From the NCBI RefSeq assembly GCF_022129445.1, contig NZ_JADQAQ010000046.1:1-35303 (forward strand): a stretch of 35,303 nt of DNA, in the 5' to 3' direction. How positions within the stretch are numbered: the stretch's first letter is position 1; each line of letters starts with the position of its first letter. This document shows, in pieces, positions 1 to 9,663 of this stretch. Under the pieces are notes generated by a model. That model had not been told where the DNA came from and did not search any database. It saw only the letters and a program-made list of their open reading frames with translations. A program made the position numbers and the translations under genes. The stretch comes from Photobacterium sp. Ph5. GTDB lineage: Bacteria; Pseudomonadota; Gammaproteobacteria; Enterobacterales; Vibrionaceae.

Positions 1-83
1 CCACCGATGCCAGAGAAATTATTAACCTTGGCTGAGTCTCGGTGGTAATCAGGTAATATTTTATGTAATTGAGATAAATACAT
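1..83 (-). CDS. 5' end of an unrecognised protein, cut by the window edge
   Basis: An ATG at 83 (minus strand) opens a frame with no stop to the window edge, giving 27 codons that begin MYLSQLHKILPDYHRD. A good sigma-70 promoter lies just upstream, and the relA terminator separates it from relA, so it looks like the start of a separately transcribed gene. The Shine-Dalgarno region is weak (AAAG about 8 bases upstream). I do not recognise the protein. It does not resemble MazG, which follows relA in several relatives. The fragment is too short to assign a function or to prove that it is coding. Confidence 0.4.
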   Translation of the reverse strand, partial: MYLSQLHKILPDYHRDSAKVNNFSGIG

Positions 84-111
84 ACTGAGTCTTTATTTTT
101 AAGTTAATAGA

Positions 112-140
112 ATACTATCGGCCTATTATATATGAGTCAA
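112..140 (-). promoter_or_regulatory. sigma-70 promoter for the gene at the left edge
   Basis: On the minus strand, TTGACT (140-135) and TAGTAT (117-112) are separated by exactly 17 bases, and the start codon at 83 follows about 29 bases after the -10 box. A second A/T-rich TATAAT lies inside the spacer. The -35 box matches consensus at five of six positions. Confidence 0.5.
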
Positions 141-241
141 CATCAAGCCTTGTTTTAGATCATTAAAAAATAAAGAAATGAATTATTTTATATAAGAAAA
201 AAGAATTAAATAATTGCTATTACTCATTATGTTGTATAAAT

Positions 242-276
242 AAAAAAGGGAAGCATATTGCTTCCCTTAATTTTTA
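242..276. terminator. relA rho-independent terminator
   Basis: A perfect 10-bp stem (246-255 with 259-268) with a 3-base loop lies 16 bases after the relA stop. On the minus strand it is followed by a T run (245-242). The other side also has a T-rich flank. Confidence 0.8.
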
Positions 277-291
277 TCTTTAATCAGTTAA

Positions 292-2526
292 TTAACCGTA
301 TAAACGTTTAGCCTCAGCGACATCTTTAACTTGTTCGATGCGTTTCAGTACACGACCTAACACTTCTAAATCTGTTAATTCAAGTTCAAAGTCCATGATT
401 GACATTTGCTTTTTATAATCGACTCGGCTTTTCATTCCCGCTACTTTCACTTTTTCATTCATTAAAGTATTGGTTAATTCTTTCAATAAACCATTACGCT
501 CAGAAGCAGTTACACGAACGGTAATTGTATAGTTACCGACAAAACCGCCGCCCCAAACCGTATCAATAATACGCTCTGGCGCATGATGGCGAAGCTCTTC
601 AAGCTGCTCGCAATCCATACGATGAACAGAAATACCACGGCCTTGTGTAACAAAACCTTGAATATCATCGCCAGGAATAGGCTGACAACAACGAGCAAGG
701 TGAGTCATCAGATTATCAACTCCTTCAACAACAACAGCATCACGTTGCGGTTTTTTATGGCTTGTTGCTTGCTTATTGCTCGCCTCTGATAATTTCTCTA
801 AAAGTTGCTGATCTTCTTCTTCCGCGGTTGGTTTATTTACTAACGCATTAATATGGTTAATCACCTGATTAATACGTAAATCCCCACTTCCAATCCCCGC
901 ATATAGCTCTTCAGGCGATTTCACATTAAAACGTTTTGCTGCATAATACTGCGCATCTTTTAATGTTGCATGAATTTTTACCAGCTCTGCTTCTAAGATC
1001 TCTTTACCCGCAATAATATTCTTATCACGATCTTGCTTACGGAACCATGCATGCACTTTGGCACGAGCACGGCTAGATGTAACAAATCCTAAATTCGGAT
1101 TTAACCAATCTCGTGACGGATTCGGCTCTTTTTGAGTAATGATCTCAACTTGATCGCCCATTTGAAGATGATAAGTGAAAGGGACAATACGTCCTTCTAC
1201 TTTGGCACCAATACAACGGTGACCCACTTCTGAGTGAATATGATAAGCAAAATCAAGCGGTGTCGCATTCGATGGCAAATCAACCACATCCCCTTTGGGT
1301 GTGAAAGCATAGACGCGATCATCAAATACCTGACTACGAAGCTCATCTAGCATTTCGCCAGAATCTGACATTTCTTCTTGCCATGCAAGTAGTTTACGTA
1401 ACCAATTAATTTTCTCATCATAAGCGGTTTGTGCGCCACCCGATGCCGTACCCTCTTTGTATTTCCAGTGCGCAGCAACCCCTAACTCAGACTCTTCATG
1501 CATTTGTTTAGTACGGATCTGAATTTCAATCGTTTTACCTTCAGGGCCAAGTACTACGGTATGAATCGACTGATAACCGTTCGGTTTTGGGTTGGCAACG
1601 TAATCATCAAACTCTTTTGGTAGGTGACGATATTTAGTATGTACAACGCCTAGTGCGGCGTAGCAATCTTGTAGCTCTTCAGCAACAATACGCACTGCTC
1701 GAACATCAAAAAGTTCATCAAATTCTAAACTTTTCTTCTGCATTTTTCGCCAAATGCTATAAATATGCTTAGGTCGGCCTTGCACTTCTGCCCGGATATT
1801 TGATGCTTGCATTGCTTCTGATAAATCATCAACAAAGTGTGTGATGTAATCTTCACGATCAATGCGACGCTCTGATAACTGCTTAGCGATTTGCTTATAG
1901 GTTTCAGGGTGTTGGTAGCGGAAAGCATAATCTTCAATTTCCCACTTAAGCTGACCAATACCTAAACGATTCGCTAAGGGGGCATAAATGTTTGCACATT
2001 CTTGCGCTGCAGATCGGCGTACTTCATCTGGCTGATCTTTAACTTCACGTAAATTACAGATACGCTCAGCTAGCTTTATAACCACGCAACGGAAGTCATC
2101 AACCATCGACAGTAACATGCGTCGAATATTGTCCACCTGCGCGGTTTGCGCGGTTTCTTCTGCCGTTGATTTTAACTGGCTGATCGCACACATTTGTTCA
2201 ACACCTTGAACTAAATGTAAAATTGTCCCGCTATATTCATCTTTTAACGCTTCATGACTGTAACAACCGCCTTCCACTAATGGATATAACATGGCTGCGA
2301 TCAGCGTATCGGCATCCATACTCAAGGTGACAAGGATTTCCACTAGTTCACGACCACGCCACAACAGTAGCGGACCGTTTTCTTGTTCAGCGACAAGTTC
2401 AATACAGCGCTGATATGTTCCTTCTATCCGACTCGATACTTTCGCATCTTGACGTAAACTTTCGACCCACGAGACAAGCTCAAATGTGGTATTTTCCTTT
2501 AAATGCGCACCGCGAACTGCGACCAT
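292..2526 (-). CDS. relA: RelA, ribosome-associated (p)ppGpp synthetase I
   Basis: RelA transfers pyrophosphate from ATP to GTP or GDP when uncharged tRNA stalls the ribosome, launching the stringent response. The 744 residues match the family length. The N-terminal pseudo-hydrolase region lacks the HD/ED catalytic pairs of SpoT (MLYPLVEGG replaces them), so it should only synthesise. The synthetase domain spans about 240-360 and includes the acidic EFDDY motif near 305 and the PNGYQSIH segment. A TGS domain follows (about 402-463), then the RCCQPIPGDD zinc-finger/CC segment near 610 and a C-terminal ACT/RRM domain from about 663. The ATG at 2526 has an AGGA site 7 bases upstream. It lies 68 bases downstream of rlmD on the same strand, and its own terminator follows. 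Identification is secure. Confidence 0.98.
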   Translation of the reverse strand: MVAVRGAHLKENTTFELVSWVESLRQDAKVSSRIEGTYQRCIELVAEQENGPLLLWRGRELVEILVTLSMDADTLIAAMLYPLVEGGCYSHEALKDEYSGTILHLVQGVEQMCAISQLKSTAEETAQTAQVDNIRRMLLSMVDDFRCVVIKLAERICNLREVKDQPDEVRRSAAQECANIYAPLANRLGIGQLKWEIEDYAFRYQHPETYKQIAKQLSERRIDREDYITHFVDDLSEAMQASNIRAEVQGRPKHIYSIWRKMQKKSLEFDELFDVRAVRIVAEELQDCYAALGVVHTKYRHLPKEFDDYVANPKPNGYQSIHTVVLGPEGKTIEIQIRTKQMHEESELGVAAHWKYKEGTASGGAQTAYDEKINWLRKLLAWQEEMSDSGEMLDELRSQVFDDRVYAFTPKGDVVDLPSNATPLDFAYHIHSEVGHRCIGAKVEGRIVPFTYHLQMGDQVEIITQKEPNPSRDWLNPNLGFVTSSRARAKVHAWFRKQDRDKNIIAGKEILEAELVKIHATLKDAQYYAAKRFNVKSPEELYAGIGSGDLRINQVINHINALVNKPTAEEEDQQLLEKLSEASNKQATSHKKPQRDAVVVEGVDNLMTHLARCCQPIPGDDIQGFVTQGRGISVHRMDCEQLEELRHHAPERIIDTVWGGGFVGNYTITVRVTASERNGLLKELTNTLMNEKVKVAGMKSRVDYKKQMSIMDFELELTDLEVLGRVLKRIEQVKDVAEAKRLYG

Positions 2527-2594
2527 GTTTCTATCCTGTTTTCTCTGAATACCGATGATTGTCTTACATCACATTGCTATTTTTTTTATTGTGA

Positions 2595-3917
2595 CTAGCT
2601 CTTAACAAACAACGCCATTGATTCTAAATGCCCTGTATGAGGGAACATATCCATCATACCAAGACGTGCCAACTTATACCCTTGTTGCAGCAACATTTGA
2701 CTATCACGTGCCAATGTCGCTGGATTACATGATACATAGACCACTTTGCTTGGCGCTAAATTTACAATATGTTGCATCACACCAGCAGCCCCTGCTCGTG
2801 CTGGGTCTAATAAAATTTTATCAAATTGCTCTTGCGCCCACACTAGTTTCGTTACATCGTCATCTAAATTTGCTTGATAAAATGTTGCATTATCTAGACT
2901 ATTTTCCACCGCATTAGCAGTAGCGCGCGCCACCATTTCATCAACCCCTTCGACACCCACAACCGCTTTCGCTTGTTTTGCCAGTGGAAGGCTGAAATTA
3001 CCTAGCCCACAGAATAAATCTAACACCCTATCTTGTGGCTGAACATCAAGCCAATTTATCGCTTGCTCAACCATTTTAATGTTAACGTCTCGATTCACCT
3101 GAATAAAATCTTTTGGTGAGAACGTCAGCCTTACATCGTCAATATCGTAGTACGGCTGCTCACCTAACACATGGTCAAGCTCATCTGACGATGGCGCTAA
3201 AAATAGCATTAATGCATGTTCAGTAGCGAAAGCTTTAATCGCAGCAAGATCGTTGTCATTAAATGGCTGCAAATGACGAATTAACAAGACGCGACCATTA
3301 TCTGCATTGACTAGCTCTATATGGCCTATATGCTTACGTCCTTTAAGGTTACTTAACAATTGACGTAATGGCGGTAATAACTGATTAAGTGGGGCTGCAA
3401 GCACAGGACAAGCACTGACATCAACAATGTCTTTACTCTGCTTTTTGCGAAAGCCAAAGACCATTTTACCATTGGGTAGCATACGGACACTAAAGCGTGC
3501 ACAGCGACGATAATGATCACTTTGACCAACAATAGGCTCAACCTGTGTTGCATCGCCTTTTTCTGTGATTGCAAATTTCGCCATTAATTCACTTAACGCC
3601 TGCTGTTTGGCGATAACTTGACCTTGATGGGATAAATGTTGCAAGTTACAACCGCCACACTGGTCATAGATTGGACAATGAGGTTTAATACGCGCAGCGC
3701 TGTCTTTTAAACGTTTGATCACGCGAGCTCGGGCATAATTTTTTTTGTCTTCCGTCAATTGTACAACAACGGTTTCATCGGGTAATGCACCATCAATGAA
3801 AACGGGTTTATTGTTCAAATGGCCGATGCCAGCACCGATATGATCTAAACGGCTGATGGTTATTTCTTTATGCTTGGTATCGGTTTTACGTTTTTGAGGC
3901 TTAAAAAAGCGTGCCAT
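2595..3917 (-). CDS. rlmD: RlmD, 23S rRNA (uracil-1939-C5)-methyltransferase
   Basis: RlmD (formerly RumA) methylates U1939 of 23S rRNA using S-adenosylmethionine. The 440-residue protein opens with a TRAM RNA-binding domain (about 15-72). It then carries the four Cys expected to bind a 4Fe-4S cluster: C81, C87 and C90 in the CPIYDQCGGC motif, and C170. The Rossmann methyltransferase core has the SAM motif LDLFCGLGNFSLPLA and the VSCNP motif, whose Cys397 is the expected catalytic nucleophile. It is divergent from barA and lies upstream of relA on the same strand. The barA-rlmD-relA arrangement is shared with E. coli and Vibrio. Confidence 0.97.
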   Translation of the reverse strand: MARFFKPQKRKTDTKHKEITISRLDHIGAGIGHLNNKPVFIDGALPDETVVVQLTEDKKNYARARVIKRLKDSAARIKPHCPIYDQCGGCNLQHLSHQGQVIAKQQALSELMAKFAITEKGDATQVEPIVGQSDHYRRCARFSVRMLPNGKMVFGFRKKQSKDIVDVSACPVLAAPLNQLLPPLRQLLSNLKGRKHIGHIELVNADNGRVLLIRHLQPFNDNDLAAIKAFATEHALMLFLAPSSDELDHVLGEQPYYDIDDVRLTFSPKDFIQVNRDVNIKMVEQAINWLDVQPQDRVLDLFCGLGNFSLPLAKQAKAVVGVEGVDEMVARATANAVENSLDNATFYQANLDDDVTKLVWAQEQFDKILLDPARAGAAGVMQHIVNLAPSKVVYVSCNPATLARDSQMLLQQGYKLARLGMMDMFPHTGHLESMALFVKS

Positions 3918-3988
3918 AAAATTTTGCTCACTGTTCAGGCATTGAGTATTTGTCGAATAGCACCGAATTATTTAATCTAGTGCTACTG

Positions 3989-4008
3989 ATGGGAGCTAAT
4001 TCTCCCAT
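3989..4008 (+). other. perfect hairpin in the barA leader
   Basis: ATGGGAG and CTCCCAT form a perfect 7-bp stem around a 6-base loop (3996-4001), ending 29 bases before the barA start codon. No T run follows, so it is unlikely to be a simple terminator. It may be an RNA structure in the barA leader or an operator in the rlmD/barA divergent region. Function unknown. Confidence 0.4.
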
Positions 4009-4037
4009 AGATTTGTCTGCTTGTAATTAAGAGAACC

Positions 4038-6827
4038 ATGACCAGATATGGACTTCGTGCCAGAGTATTTACTCTGACATTAGCACCTACACTTATAATC
4101 GGCTTATTATTAAGCGCTTTTTTCACCATGAGTCGTTATCAGGATCTGGAACATCAGCTGATTTCTACAGGTGCAAGCATCATAGAACCTTTAGCTATTT
4201 CAGCTGAATACGGCATGACAGAAAAAAACCGAGAAGCAATTCGTCGGTTGATTGGTTATACCCATAGAAAGCATTCCGACATCATCCGCAGCATTGCGGT
4301 ATTTGATAATCATAACCATATTTTTGCCACATCTAACTTTCATCGTAATTTTGATTCCTTCATGTACCCTGAAGGCAAACCTATTCCGCGGCTACTAGAT
4401 ACTCAGTTAACCGATAACACCTTAATATTACGTGCACCAATTCTTACCGAAGGTCAATTTGGTACCAATGTTGGTAGCGATGTTCGCGGTAAAGCCCTTG
4501 GCTATATCGCTATCGAACTGGATCTCAGTACGCTACGTCTACAACAATACCAAGAAGTGTTTACCGCCTTAATGGTGTTATTACTGGGCTTAACCCTGTC
4601 ATCACTGTTTGCGTATCGCTTGATGCAAGACGTGACACAACCGATCTCTCATATGATCAGTGTGGTAGATAGAATACGTCGTGGCCACCTTGATATTCGA
4701 ATTGAAGGCCGATTGTTAGGCGAATTAGATACCCTGAAAAACGGTATTAACGCCATGGCAATTTCGTTGTCGGAATACCACATTGAAATGCAACAGAGCA
4801 TTGATCAGGCAACATCCGATTTACGTGAAACGTTAGAGCAGCTAGAAATTCAGAACGTTGAATTAGATATTGCGAAAAAGCGTGCGCAGGAAGCGGCTCG
4901 GGTAAAATCAGAGTTTTTAGCCAATATGTCTCATGAGCTACGCACACCGCTAAACGGAGTCATTGGCTTTACCCGACAAATGCTGAAAACCAAATTAAAT
5001 ACTAGCCAGAAAGATTACTTATTAACGATTGAGAATTCAGCCAATAACCTGCTGACCATCATCAATGACATTCTCGATTTCTCAAAACTCGAAGCGGGTA
5101 AACTGTTACTGGAAAATATTCCTTTCGACTTTACAGACTCGCTTGATGAAGTCATGCGTTTACTGGCGCCAAGTGCCCACGAAAAAGGCCTAGAGCTGAC
5201 ACTGAAAATTGACGATCGTATTCCAGCAGGTTTAATTGGTGATCCATTACGTATTCAGCAAGTGGTCACTAACTTAATTGGTAATGCAGTTAAGTTTACC
5301 GAGCATGGCAATATTGATGTCTCTGTCGAGTTAAAATCCGATGTGGATAATAATATCGCCCTACAGTTTATGGTCCGTGACACAGGTATTGGTATTTCAG
5401 AGCGTCAACAAGCGCAATTATTCCAAGCATTTAGTCAAGCTGACGCCAGTATTTCTCGTCGTTATGGCGGCACAGGATTAGGCTTGGTGATCACCCAGAA
5501 ACTGGTGAGCCAAATGGGAGGCGAAGTCAGTTTAACTAGCCGCTTACACCAAGGTTCAACCTTCTGGTTCACAATCCATATGAACAAAACGGACCTACCT
5601 GTATCACAACCGATTGATACCACTTCATTACAAGGTAAGTCATTACTATTGGTTGAAGCCAATATGCAAGCAGCATCAGTTATTCAGCAACGTTTAATGC
5701 TCGCCGGCATACATGTTACATACCGAGCAAGCATGCCTGATGATATTGACCATCATGATTTTGCTTTACTGTGTCTGTCGCCAGGAGAACAACCACCATT
5801 ACCTGTCATACTCAATAACGTATTTAAAGCCGAGCAAACAGCAGATAAGGTGCTAGTTTGCTTACCAACAACAGAGCTTGCGTTATCAGAAAAACTCACT
5901 CAAACCGGTGTTTATGCCTGCTTAGGTAAACCGCTTGCACAACGTAAACTGTTTGAAGCGTTATGTGACAATGATGACGAACAACTTAGCGAATTAGAAG
6001 TGCCACTATTGCCTACTGTTGTTGAAAAACTGCAACCTCTTACCGTGATGGCAGTAGACGATAACCCAGCAAACTTAAAGCTGATTTCAGCTCTGCTTGG
6101 CGAACGTGTTGAAACGGTCATTACCGCAACCGGCGGTAAAAAAGCCGTCGAGTATGCAAAGAATAAAGCCTTTGATTTGATCTTTATGGATATTCAAATG
6201 CCTGAAATGGATGGTGTAACAGCCTGCCAGAAAATCCATGACACCGCATTGAATCATAATACGCCAGTGATTGCTGTTACTGCGCATGCTATGGCGGGAG
6301 AGCGTGAGCGTTTAATTAATGCAGGCATGGATGATTACCTCACCAAACCGATTGAAGAGCATATTCTGCAGCAAATTTTAGCCAAATGGATTGCGCCAAC
6401 AGCGTCACAAATAACCCCATCACCTGAAAATAGAGCGCCAGTAACGCTTGAAGGACAAGTGAGTGATATCGCTCCAGTAACAAGCAATAACAACGTCAGT
6501 TTTGATTGGGATTTAGCGTTAAAACAAGCGGCAGGAAAAGTTGATTTAGCTCATGACATGCTACAAATGCTGCTTGATTTCATGCCAGAAGTAGAAATGC
6601 TAGTAAATGAGGCATTAGATGGTAAAGATGTTGAACTCTGGCCACCTATCCATAAATTACACGGTAGCTGCGCTTATAGCGGTGTTCCACGTCTGAAGAA
6701 TTTATGTTTGGAAATTGAAACCGCACTTAAAGCTAATGCCACTTTAGCCGATGTTGAACCAGAGCTATTAGAGCTGATTGATGAAATGGATAACATCGTA
6801 AAAGCGTCTAAAGACTATCGAAACTAA
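4038..6827 (+). CDS. barA: BarA, tripartite hybrid sensor histidine kinase
   Basis: BarA is an inner-membrane sensor that phosphorylates the response regulator UvrY/SirA (VarA in vibrios), which drives Csr small RNA synthesis. It has 929 residues. TM1 lies at about 12-31, followed by a periplasmic sensor, TM2 at about 175-194 and a HAMP domain. The HisKA H-box (ANMSHELRTPLNG) places the phosphorylated His at 299. The ATPase domain contains DTGIGI and GGTGLGL. A degenerate receiver-like stretch (about 535-640) precedes the true receiver, whose acceptor is Asp718 in MDIQMPEMDG. The C-terminal HPt domain carries His872 in HKLHGSCAYSG. The full H-D-H relay is intact. It is the only plus-strand gene between relA/rlmD and the acpS block, and it ends at a shared terminator. 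Confidence 0.97.
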   Translation: MTRYGLRARVFTLTLAPTLIIGLLLSAFFTMSRYQDLEHQLISTGASIIEPLAISAEYGMTEKNREAIRRLIGYTHRKHSDIIRSIAVFDNHNHIFATSNFHRNFDSFMYPEGKPIPRLLDTQLTDNTLILRAPILTEGQFGTNVGSDVRGKALGYIAIELDLSTLRLQQYQEVFTALMVLLLGLTLSSLFAYRLMQDVTQPISHMISVVDRIRRGHLDIRIEGRLLGELDTLKNGINAMAISLSEYHIEMQQSIDQATSDLRETLEQLEIQNVELDIAKKRAQEAARVKSEFLANMSHELRTPLNGVIGFTRQMLKTKLNTSQKDYLLTIENSANNLLTIINDILDFSKLEAGKLLLENIPFDFTDSLDEVMRLLAPSAHEKGLELTLKIDDRIPAGLIGDPLRIQQVVTNLIGNAVKFTEHGNIDVSVELKSDVDNNIALQFMVRDTGIGISERQQAQLFQAFSQADASISRRYGGTGLGLVITQKLVSQMGGEVSLTSRLHQGSTFWFTIHMNKTDLPVSQPIDTTSLQGKSLLLVEANMQAASVIQQRLMLAGIHVTYRASMPDDIDHHDFALLCLSPGEQPPLPVILNNVFKAEQTADKVLVCLPTTELALSEKLTQTGVYACLGKPLAQRKLFEALCDNDDEQLSELEVPLLPTVVEKLQPLTVMAVDDNPANLKLISALLGERVETVITATGGKKAVEYAKNKAFDLIFMDIQMPEMDGVTACQKIHDTALNHNTPVIAVTAHAMAGERERLINAGMDDYLTKPIEEHILQQILAKWIAPTASQITPSPENRAPVTLEGQVSDIAPVTSNNNVSFDWDLALKQAAGKVDLAHDMLQMLLDFMPEVEMLVNEALDGKDVELWPPIHKLHGSCAYSGVPRLKNLCLEIETALKANATLADVEPELLELIDEMDNIVKASKDYRN

Positions 6828-6862
6828 CCTGTTTTTGTTTTAAAACAGATAAGCTAACGATC

Positions 6863-6897
6863 AAAAAAGCGGTAGATAATATATCTACCGCTTTTTA
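6863..6897. terminator. bidirectional terminator between barA and acpS
   Basis: A perfect 12-bp stem (6867-6878 with 6882-6893) with a 3-base loop has an A run before it and a T run after it. It can therefore terminate both convergent genes, barA and acpS. Confidence 0.85.
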
Positions 6898-6926
6898 TTT
6901 ATTCATGCAAAAAAATTAAAACCGAT

Positions 6927-7307
6927 TTAACGTTCTAAAATGACCGTTGCCACCGCATAGTGACGCTCATCAGCAATAGTAAGATGAACATGATTCACTC
7001 CCATCGCTCGCGCCAGTTCATTGGCTTTACCTGATAAACTCAGTAATGGCTTACCACGCCCATCATTTGTAACGGTAAAATCATGAAAAGAGACGCCGCA
7101 CGCAATACCAGTACCGAGTGCTTTTGATGCCGCTTCTTTGACCGCAAAACGTTTTGCTAAAAAGCGCCCTTTTAGTTTTAATTGCTGAAATTGCTCAAGC
7201 TCAGAGCGAGACAGTATTTTCAGAGCAAACGCATCGCCCGAGCGAGCAAACACTTTTTCAACGCGCTCAATTTCAGCAATATCTGTCCCTAAACCGACAA
7301 TCGCCAT
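6927..7307 (-). CDS. acpS: AcpS, holo-[acyl-carrier-protein] synthase
   Basis: AcpS moves the 4'-phosphopantetheine arm from CoA to a serine of apo-ACP, activating it for fatty acid synthesis. The 126-residue length is typical. The N-terminal [14 protein letters not shown] motif carries the Mg-binding Asp. The second signature, [15 protein letters not shown], carries the metal-binding Glu. It is the last gene of the rnc-era-recO-pdxJ-acpS run, starting 3 bases after the pdxJ stop, so it is presumably co-transcribed and coupled. A hairpin terminator follows. Confidence 0.97.
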   Translation of the reverse strand: MAIVGLGTDIAEIERVEKVFARSGDAFALKILSRSELEQFQQLKLKGRFLAKRFAVKEAASKALGTGIACGVSFHDFTVTNDGRGKPLLSLSGKANELARAMGVNHVHLTIADERHYAVATVILER

Positions 7308-7310
7308 TAG

Positions 7311-8042
7311 TTAGCCACGCGCTTCTTGCATAAGTAAACGCATATCAGCCACAGACTTTTCTAACCCATCAAACATCGCTCGCCCCATAATTGAGTGACC
7401 AATGTTTAGCTCGTAAAGTTCTGGCAATGCCGCTATCGGTTTAACATTATGATAGGTTAAACCATGTCCAGCATTTACTTTAATACCCAAATTGTGAGCG
7501 TAACTTGCGCCTGCTGCAATCTTTTTCAGCTCATCCGACTGTGCTTCTTCAGTTGTAGCCTCGGCGTATTGTCCAGTATGAAGTTCAATAAACGGTGCGC
7601 CACATGTATGAGCTGCATCAATTTGCGCGCGATCAGCATCGATAAACAGAGACACTTTGATCCCAGCTGCGGTGAGTTTTTCTGTTGCCGCTTTTACTTT
7701 CTCAAGCTGACCTGCCACATCCAAGCCACCTTCAGTGGTTAACTCTTCACGCTTTTCAGGCACTAGGCAAACATATTCAGGTTTAACCTCTAACGCAATT
7801 GCCACCATTTCATCCGTGACGGCCATTTCTAAATTCATGCGAGTTTGGATCGTCTCACGTAGAATACGCACATCACGATCATTTATGTGGCGACGATCTT
7901 CTCGTAAATGAATCGTAATGCCATCAGCACCTGCTCGCTCTGCCACTTCTGCGGCATGAACCGGATCTGGGTAACGTGTACCTCGAGCATTACGTAATGT
8001 CGCAATATGATCGATGTTCACACCAAGTAATATGTTGTTCAT
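7311..8042 (-). CDS. pdxJ: PdxJ, pyridoxine 5'-phosphate synthase
   Basis: PdxJ condenses 1-deoxy-D-xylulose 5-phosphate with 3-amino-2-oxopropyl phosphate to form pyridoxine 5'-phosphate, the last ring-closing step of de novo vitamin B6 synthesis. The 243-residue TIM barrel shows the family N-terminus ([16 protein letters not shown]) and the [13 protein letters not shown] segment with active-site His and Arg residues. The C-terminal part has [10 protein letters not shown], a phosphate-binding region. Its ATG overlaps the recO stop as ATGA, and acpS begins 3 bases after its end, matching the E. coli order. Confidence 0.97.
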   Translation of the reverse strand: MNNILLGVNIDHIATLRNARGTRYPDPVHAAEVAERAGADGITIHLREDRRHINDRDVRILRETIQTRMNLEMAVTDEMVAIALEVKPEYVCLVPEKREELTTEGGLDVAGQLEKVKAATEKLTAAGIKVSLFIDADRAQIDAAHTCGAPFIELHTGQYAEATTEEAQSDELKKIAAGASYAHNLGIKVNAGHGLTYHNVKPIAALPELYELNIGHSIMGRAMFDGLEKSVADMRLLMQEARG

Positions 8043-8749
8043 GTTCCGATTCTCCTTCCTCGCGGGATAAACAATTCCCGGCTTTTTAATGGCTTAGAAC
8101 CAAGATACGGTTTTAAGGCCATCCTTGTAAATCGTTTTGCTGCGCGCAACTGCTCAGGGGTTTCAAATCGCCTCGCGGCAATGGCTTTTAATTCATTACC
8201 ACGAAAAGTTAATAAACCAATTTTCATTGAGGCAATAAAGCCCTGCTGCTCACGATAGTTATAGGTCATATCATCTTCAACACCTAACCCGCTGCCAGCG
8301 CAATGAAGAAAATCAATCCCGTAGCCTAGATGATGCAGCAACGAAAGCTCGAAGCGACGCAAAGCAGGCTCTGGGTTATCCGCTTGTGCTAGCTCTCGAA
8401 GCACATTCAAATAATCCAGAAACAACTGTGGATAAGGAGTATGGTTGCCCAATACTCGTACCAGTATTTCATTTACATACATTGCTGAATATAAAATATA
8501 GCTACGTAAGGGTAAACCAATACTGATAGGTTCGGCATGAGTAAGAACAGGCATCGCACCTTTGCCACTCCACTTCATAAATAAGGGAGTAAAAGGTTGG
8601 AGTGTGCCTTTTAGATTAGAACGCTTACGACGAGCGCCTTTAGAAAGAAGAGTAAGACGGCCATGATCCTCGCTAAATACATCAAGGATCAGGCTCGTCT
8701 CACTATAGGGACGAGAATGAAGGACAAAACAACGCTGTAGCCCTTCCAT
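8039..8749 (-). CDS. recO: RecO, recombination mediator protein
   Basis: RecO works with RecR and RecF to load RecA on SSB-coated single-stranded DNA and to anneal complementary strands during gap repair. The 236 residues fit the family. An N-terminal OB fold (about 1-80, with [14 protein letters not shown] and LLSKGARR) is followed by a helical C-terminal domain containing [16 protein letters not shown] see no four-Cys zinc finger, as is usual for gammaproteobacterial RecO. It begins 8 bases after era and its stop overlaps the pdxJ start, so it sits mid-operon. Confidence 0.95.
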   Translation of the reverse strand: MEGLQRCFVLHSRPYSETSLILDVFSEDHGRLTLLSKGARRKRSNLKGTLQPFTPLFMKWSGKGAMPVLTHAEPISIGLPLRSYILYSAMYVNEILVRVLGNHTPYPQLFLDYLNVLRELAQADNPEPALRRFELSLLHHLGYGIDFLHCAGSGLGVEDDMTYNYREQQGFIASMKIGLLTFRGNELKAIAARRFETPEQLRAAKRFTRMALKPYLGSKPLKSRELFIPRGRRIGT

Positions 8750-8757
8750 TACTACCC

Positions 8758-9663
8758 TTATAAGTCGTCGATGTAACCAAGGCTACGCAGTGCACGTTCG
8801 TCATCTGCCCAACCTGATTTCACTTTAACCCAAAGTTCAAGGTAAACTTTACGTTCAAACAAGTCTTCCATGTCTAAACGCGCTTCGCGCCCTATCACTT
8901 TGATTTTATCGCCACCTTTACCAATCACCATTTTCTTCTGGCCTTTACGTTCAACCAGAATCAAACCATTGATATCGAAACCATCTGTTTCAGGGTTGTA
9001 ATCGAATCGCTCGATTTCAACTGTCACAGCGTATGGCAATTCATCACCCGTAAAACGCATTAGCTTTTCACGGATAATTTCAGAGGCCATAAAGCGTTGA
9101 GAACGATCAGTTACGTATTCTTCAGGGAAGTAGTACTCACACTCAGGTAAGTGCTGACGTACGATTTTCTCTACTGCATCAATGTTTGTACCATGCTTTG
9201 CTGATACCGGAATCACATCAACAAATTCCATCTTACTTGCAAGCTCTTGCAAATGAGGGAATAGTTCATGCTTGTCTTTTACGTTATCAACTTTATTCAC
9301 TAACAATACCGTTGGTAACTGGCTCTTCGCCAGCTTGTTTAATACCATCTCATCATCAGCAGTCCACATGGTGCCATCAACTAAAAACAATACTAATTCA
9401 ACATCGGTTAATGAACTGCTTGCAGCACGGTTCATTAAACGGTTAATTGTGCGTTTTTCTTCGATGTGTAATCCTGGAGTATCAACATAAACAGCTTGAT
9501 AGCCGTCACGTGTATCTACCCCCATAATACGGTGGCGCGTGGTTTGTGGTTTACGAGAAGTAATAGATAACTTCTGTCCCACTAAACGGTTTAGCAAGGT
9601 TGATTTACCGACATTCGGTCGACCAACAATGGCAATAAAGCCACAATGTTGTTTATCTGTCAT
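8758..9663 (-). CDS. era: Era, GTPase for 16S rRNA/30S maturation
   Basis: Era is an essential GTPase that binds the 3' end of 16S rRNA and assists 30S subunit assembly. The 301-residue protein has G1 GRPNVGKST near residue 14, G3 DTPGLH, G4 NKVD and G5 SAKHGTN. A C-terminal KH domain follows, with the [15 protein letters not shown]-binding loop. Its ATG overlaps the rnc stop (ATGA), so translation of the two is probably coupled. This links rRNA processing by RNase III with 30S maturation, as in E. coli. Confidence 0.98.
   Translation of the reverse strand: MTDKQHCGFIAIVGRPNVGKSTLLNRLVGQKLSITSRKPQTTRHRIMGVDTRDGYQAVYVDTPGLHIEEKRTINRLMNRAASSSLTDVELVLFLVDGTMWTADDEMVLNKLAKSQLPTVLLVNKVDNVKDKHELFPHLQELASKMEFVDVIPVSAKHGTNIDAVEKIVRQHLPECEYYFPEEYVTDRSQRFMASEIIREKLMRFTGDELPYAVTVEIERFDYNPETDGFDINGLILVERKGQKKMVIGKGGDKIKVIGREARLDMEDLFERKVYLELWVKVKSGWADDERALRSLGYIDDL

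Noticed and set aside
1..83. FSGIG near the edge resembling motif I of cytosine DNA methyltransferases
   Set aside because: Five residues at a truncated end are far too little, and the catalytic and other motifs are outside the window.
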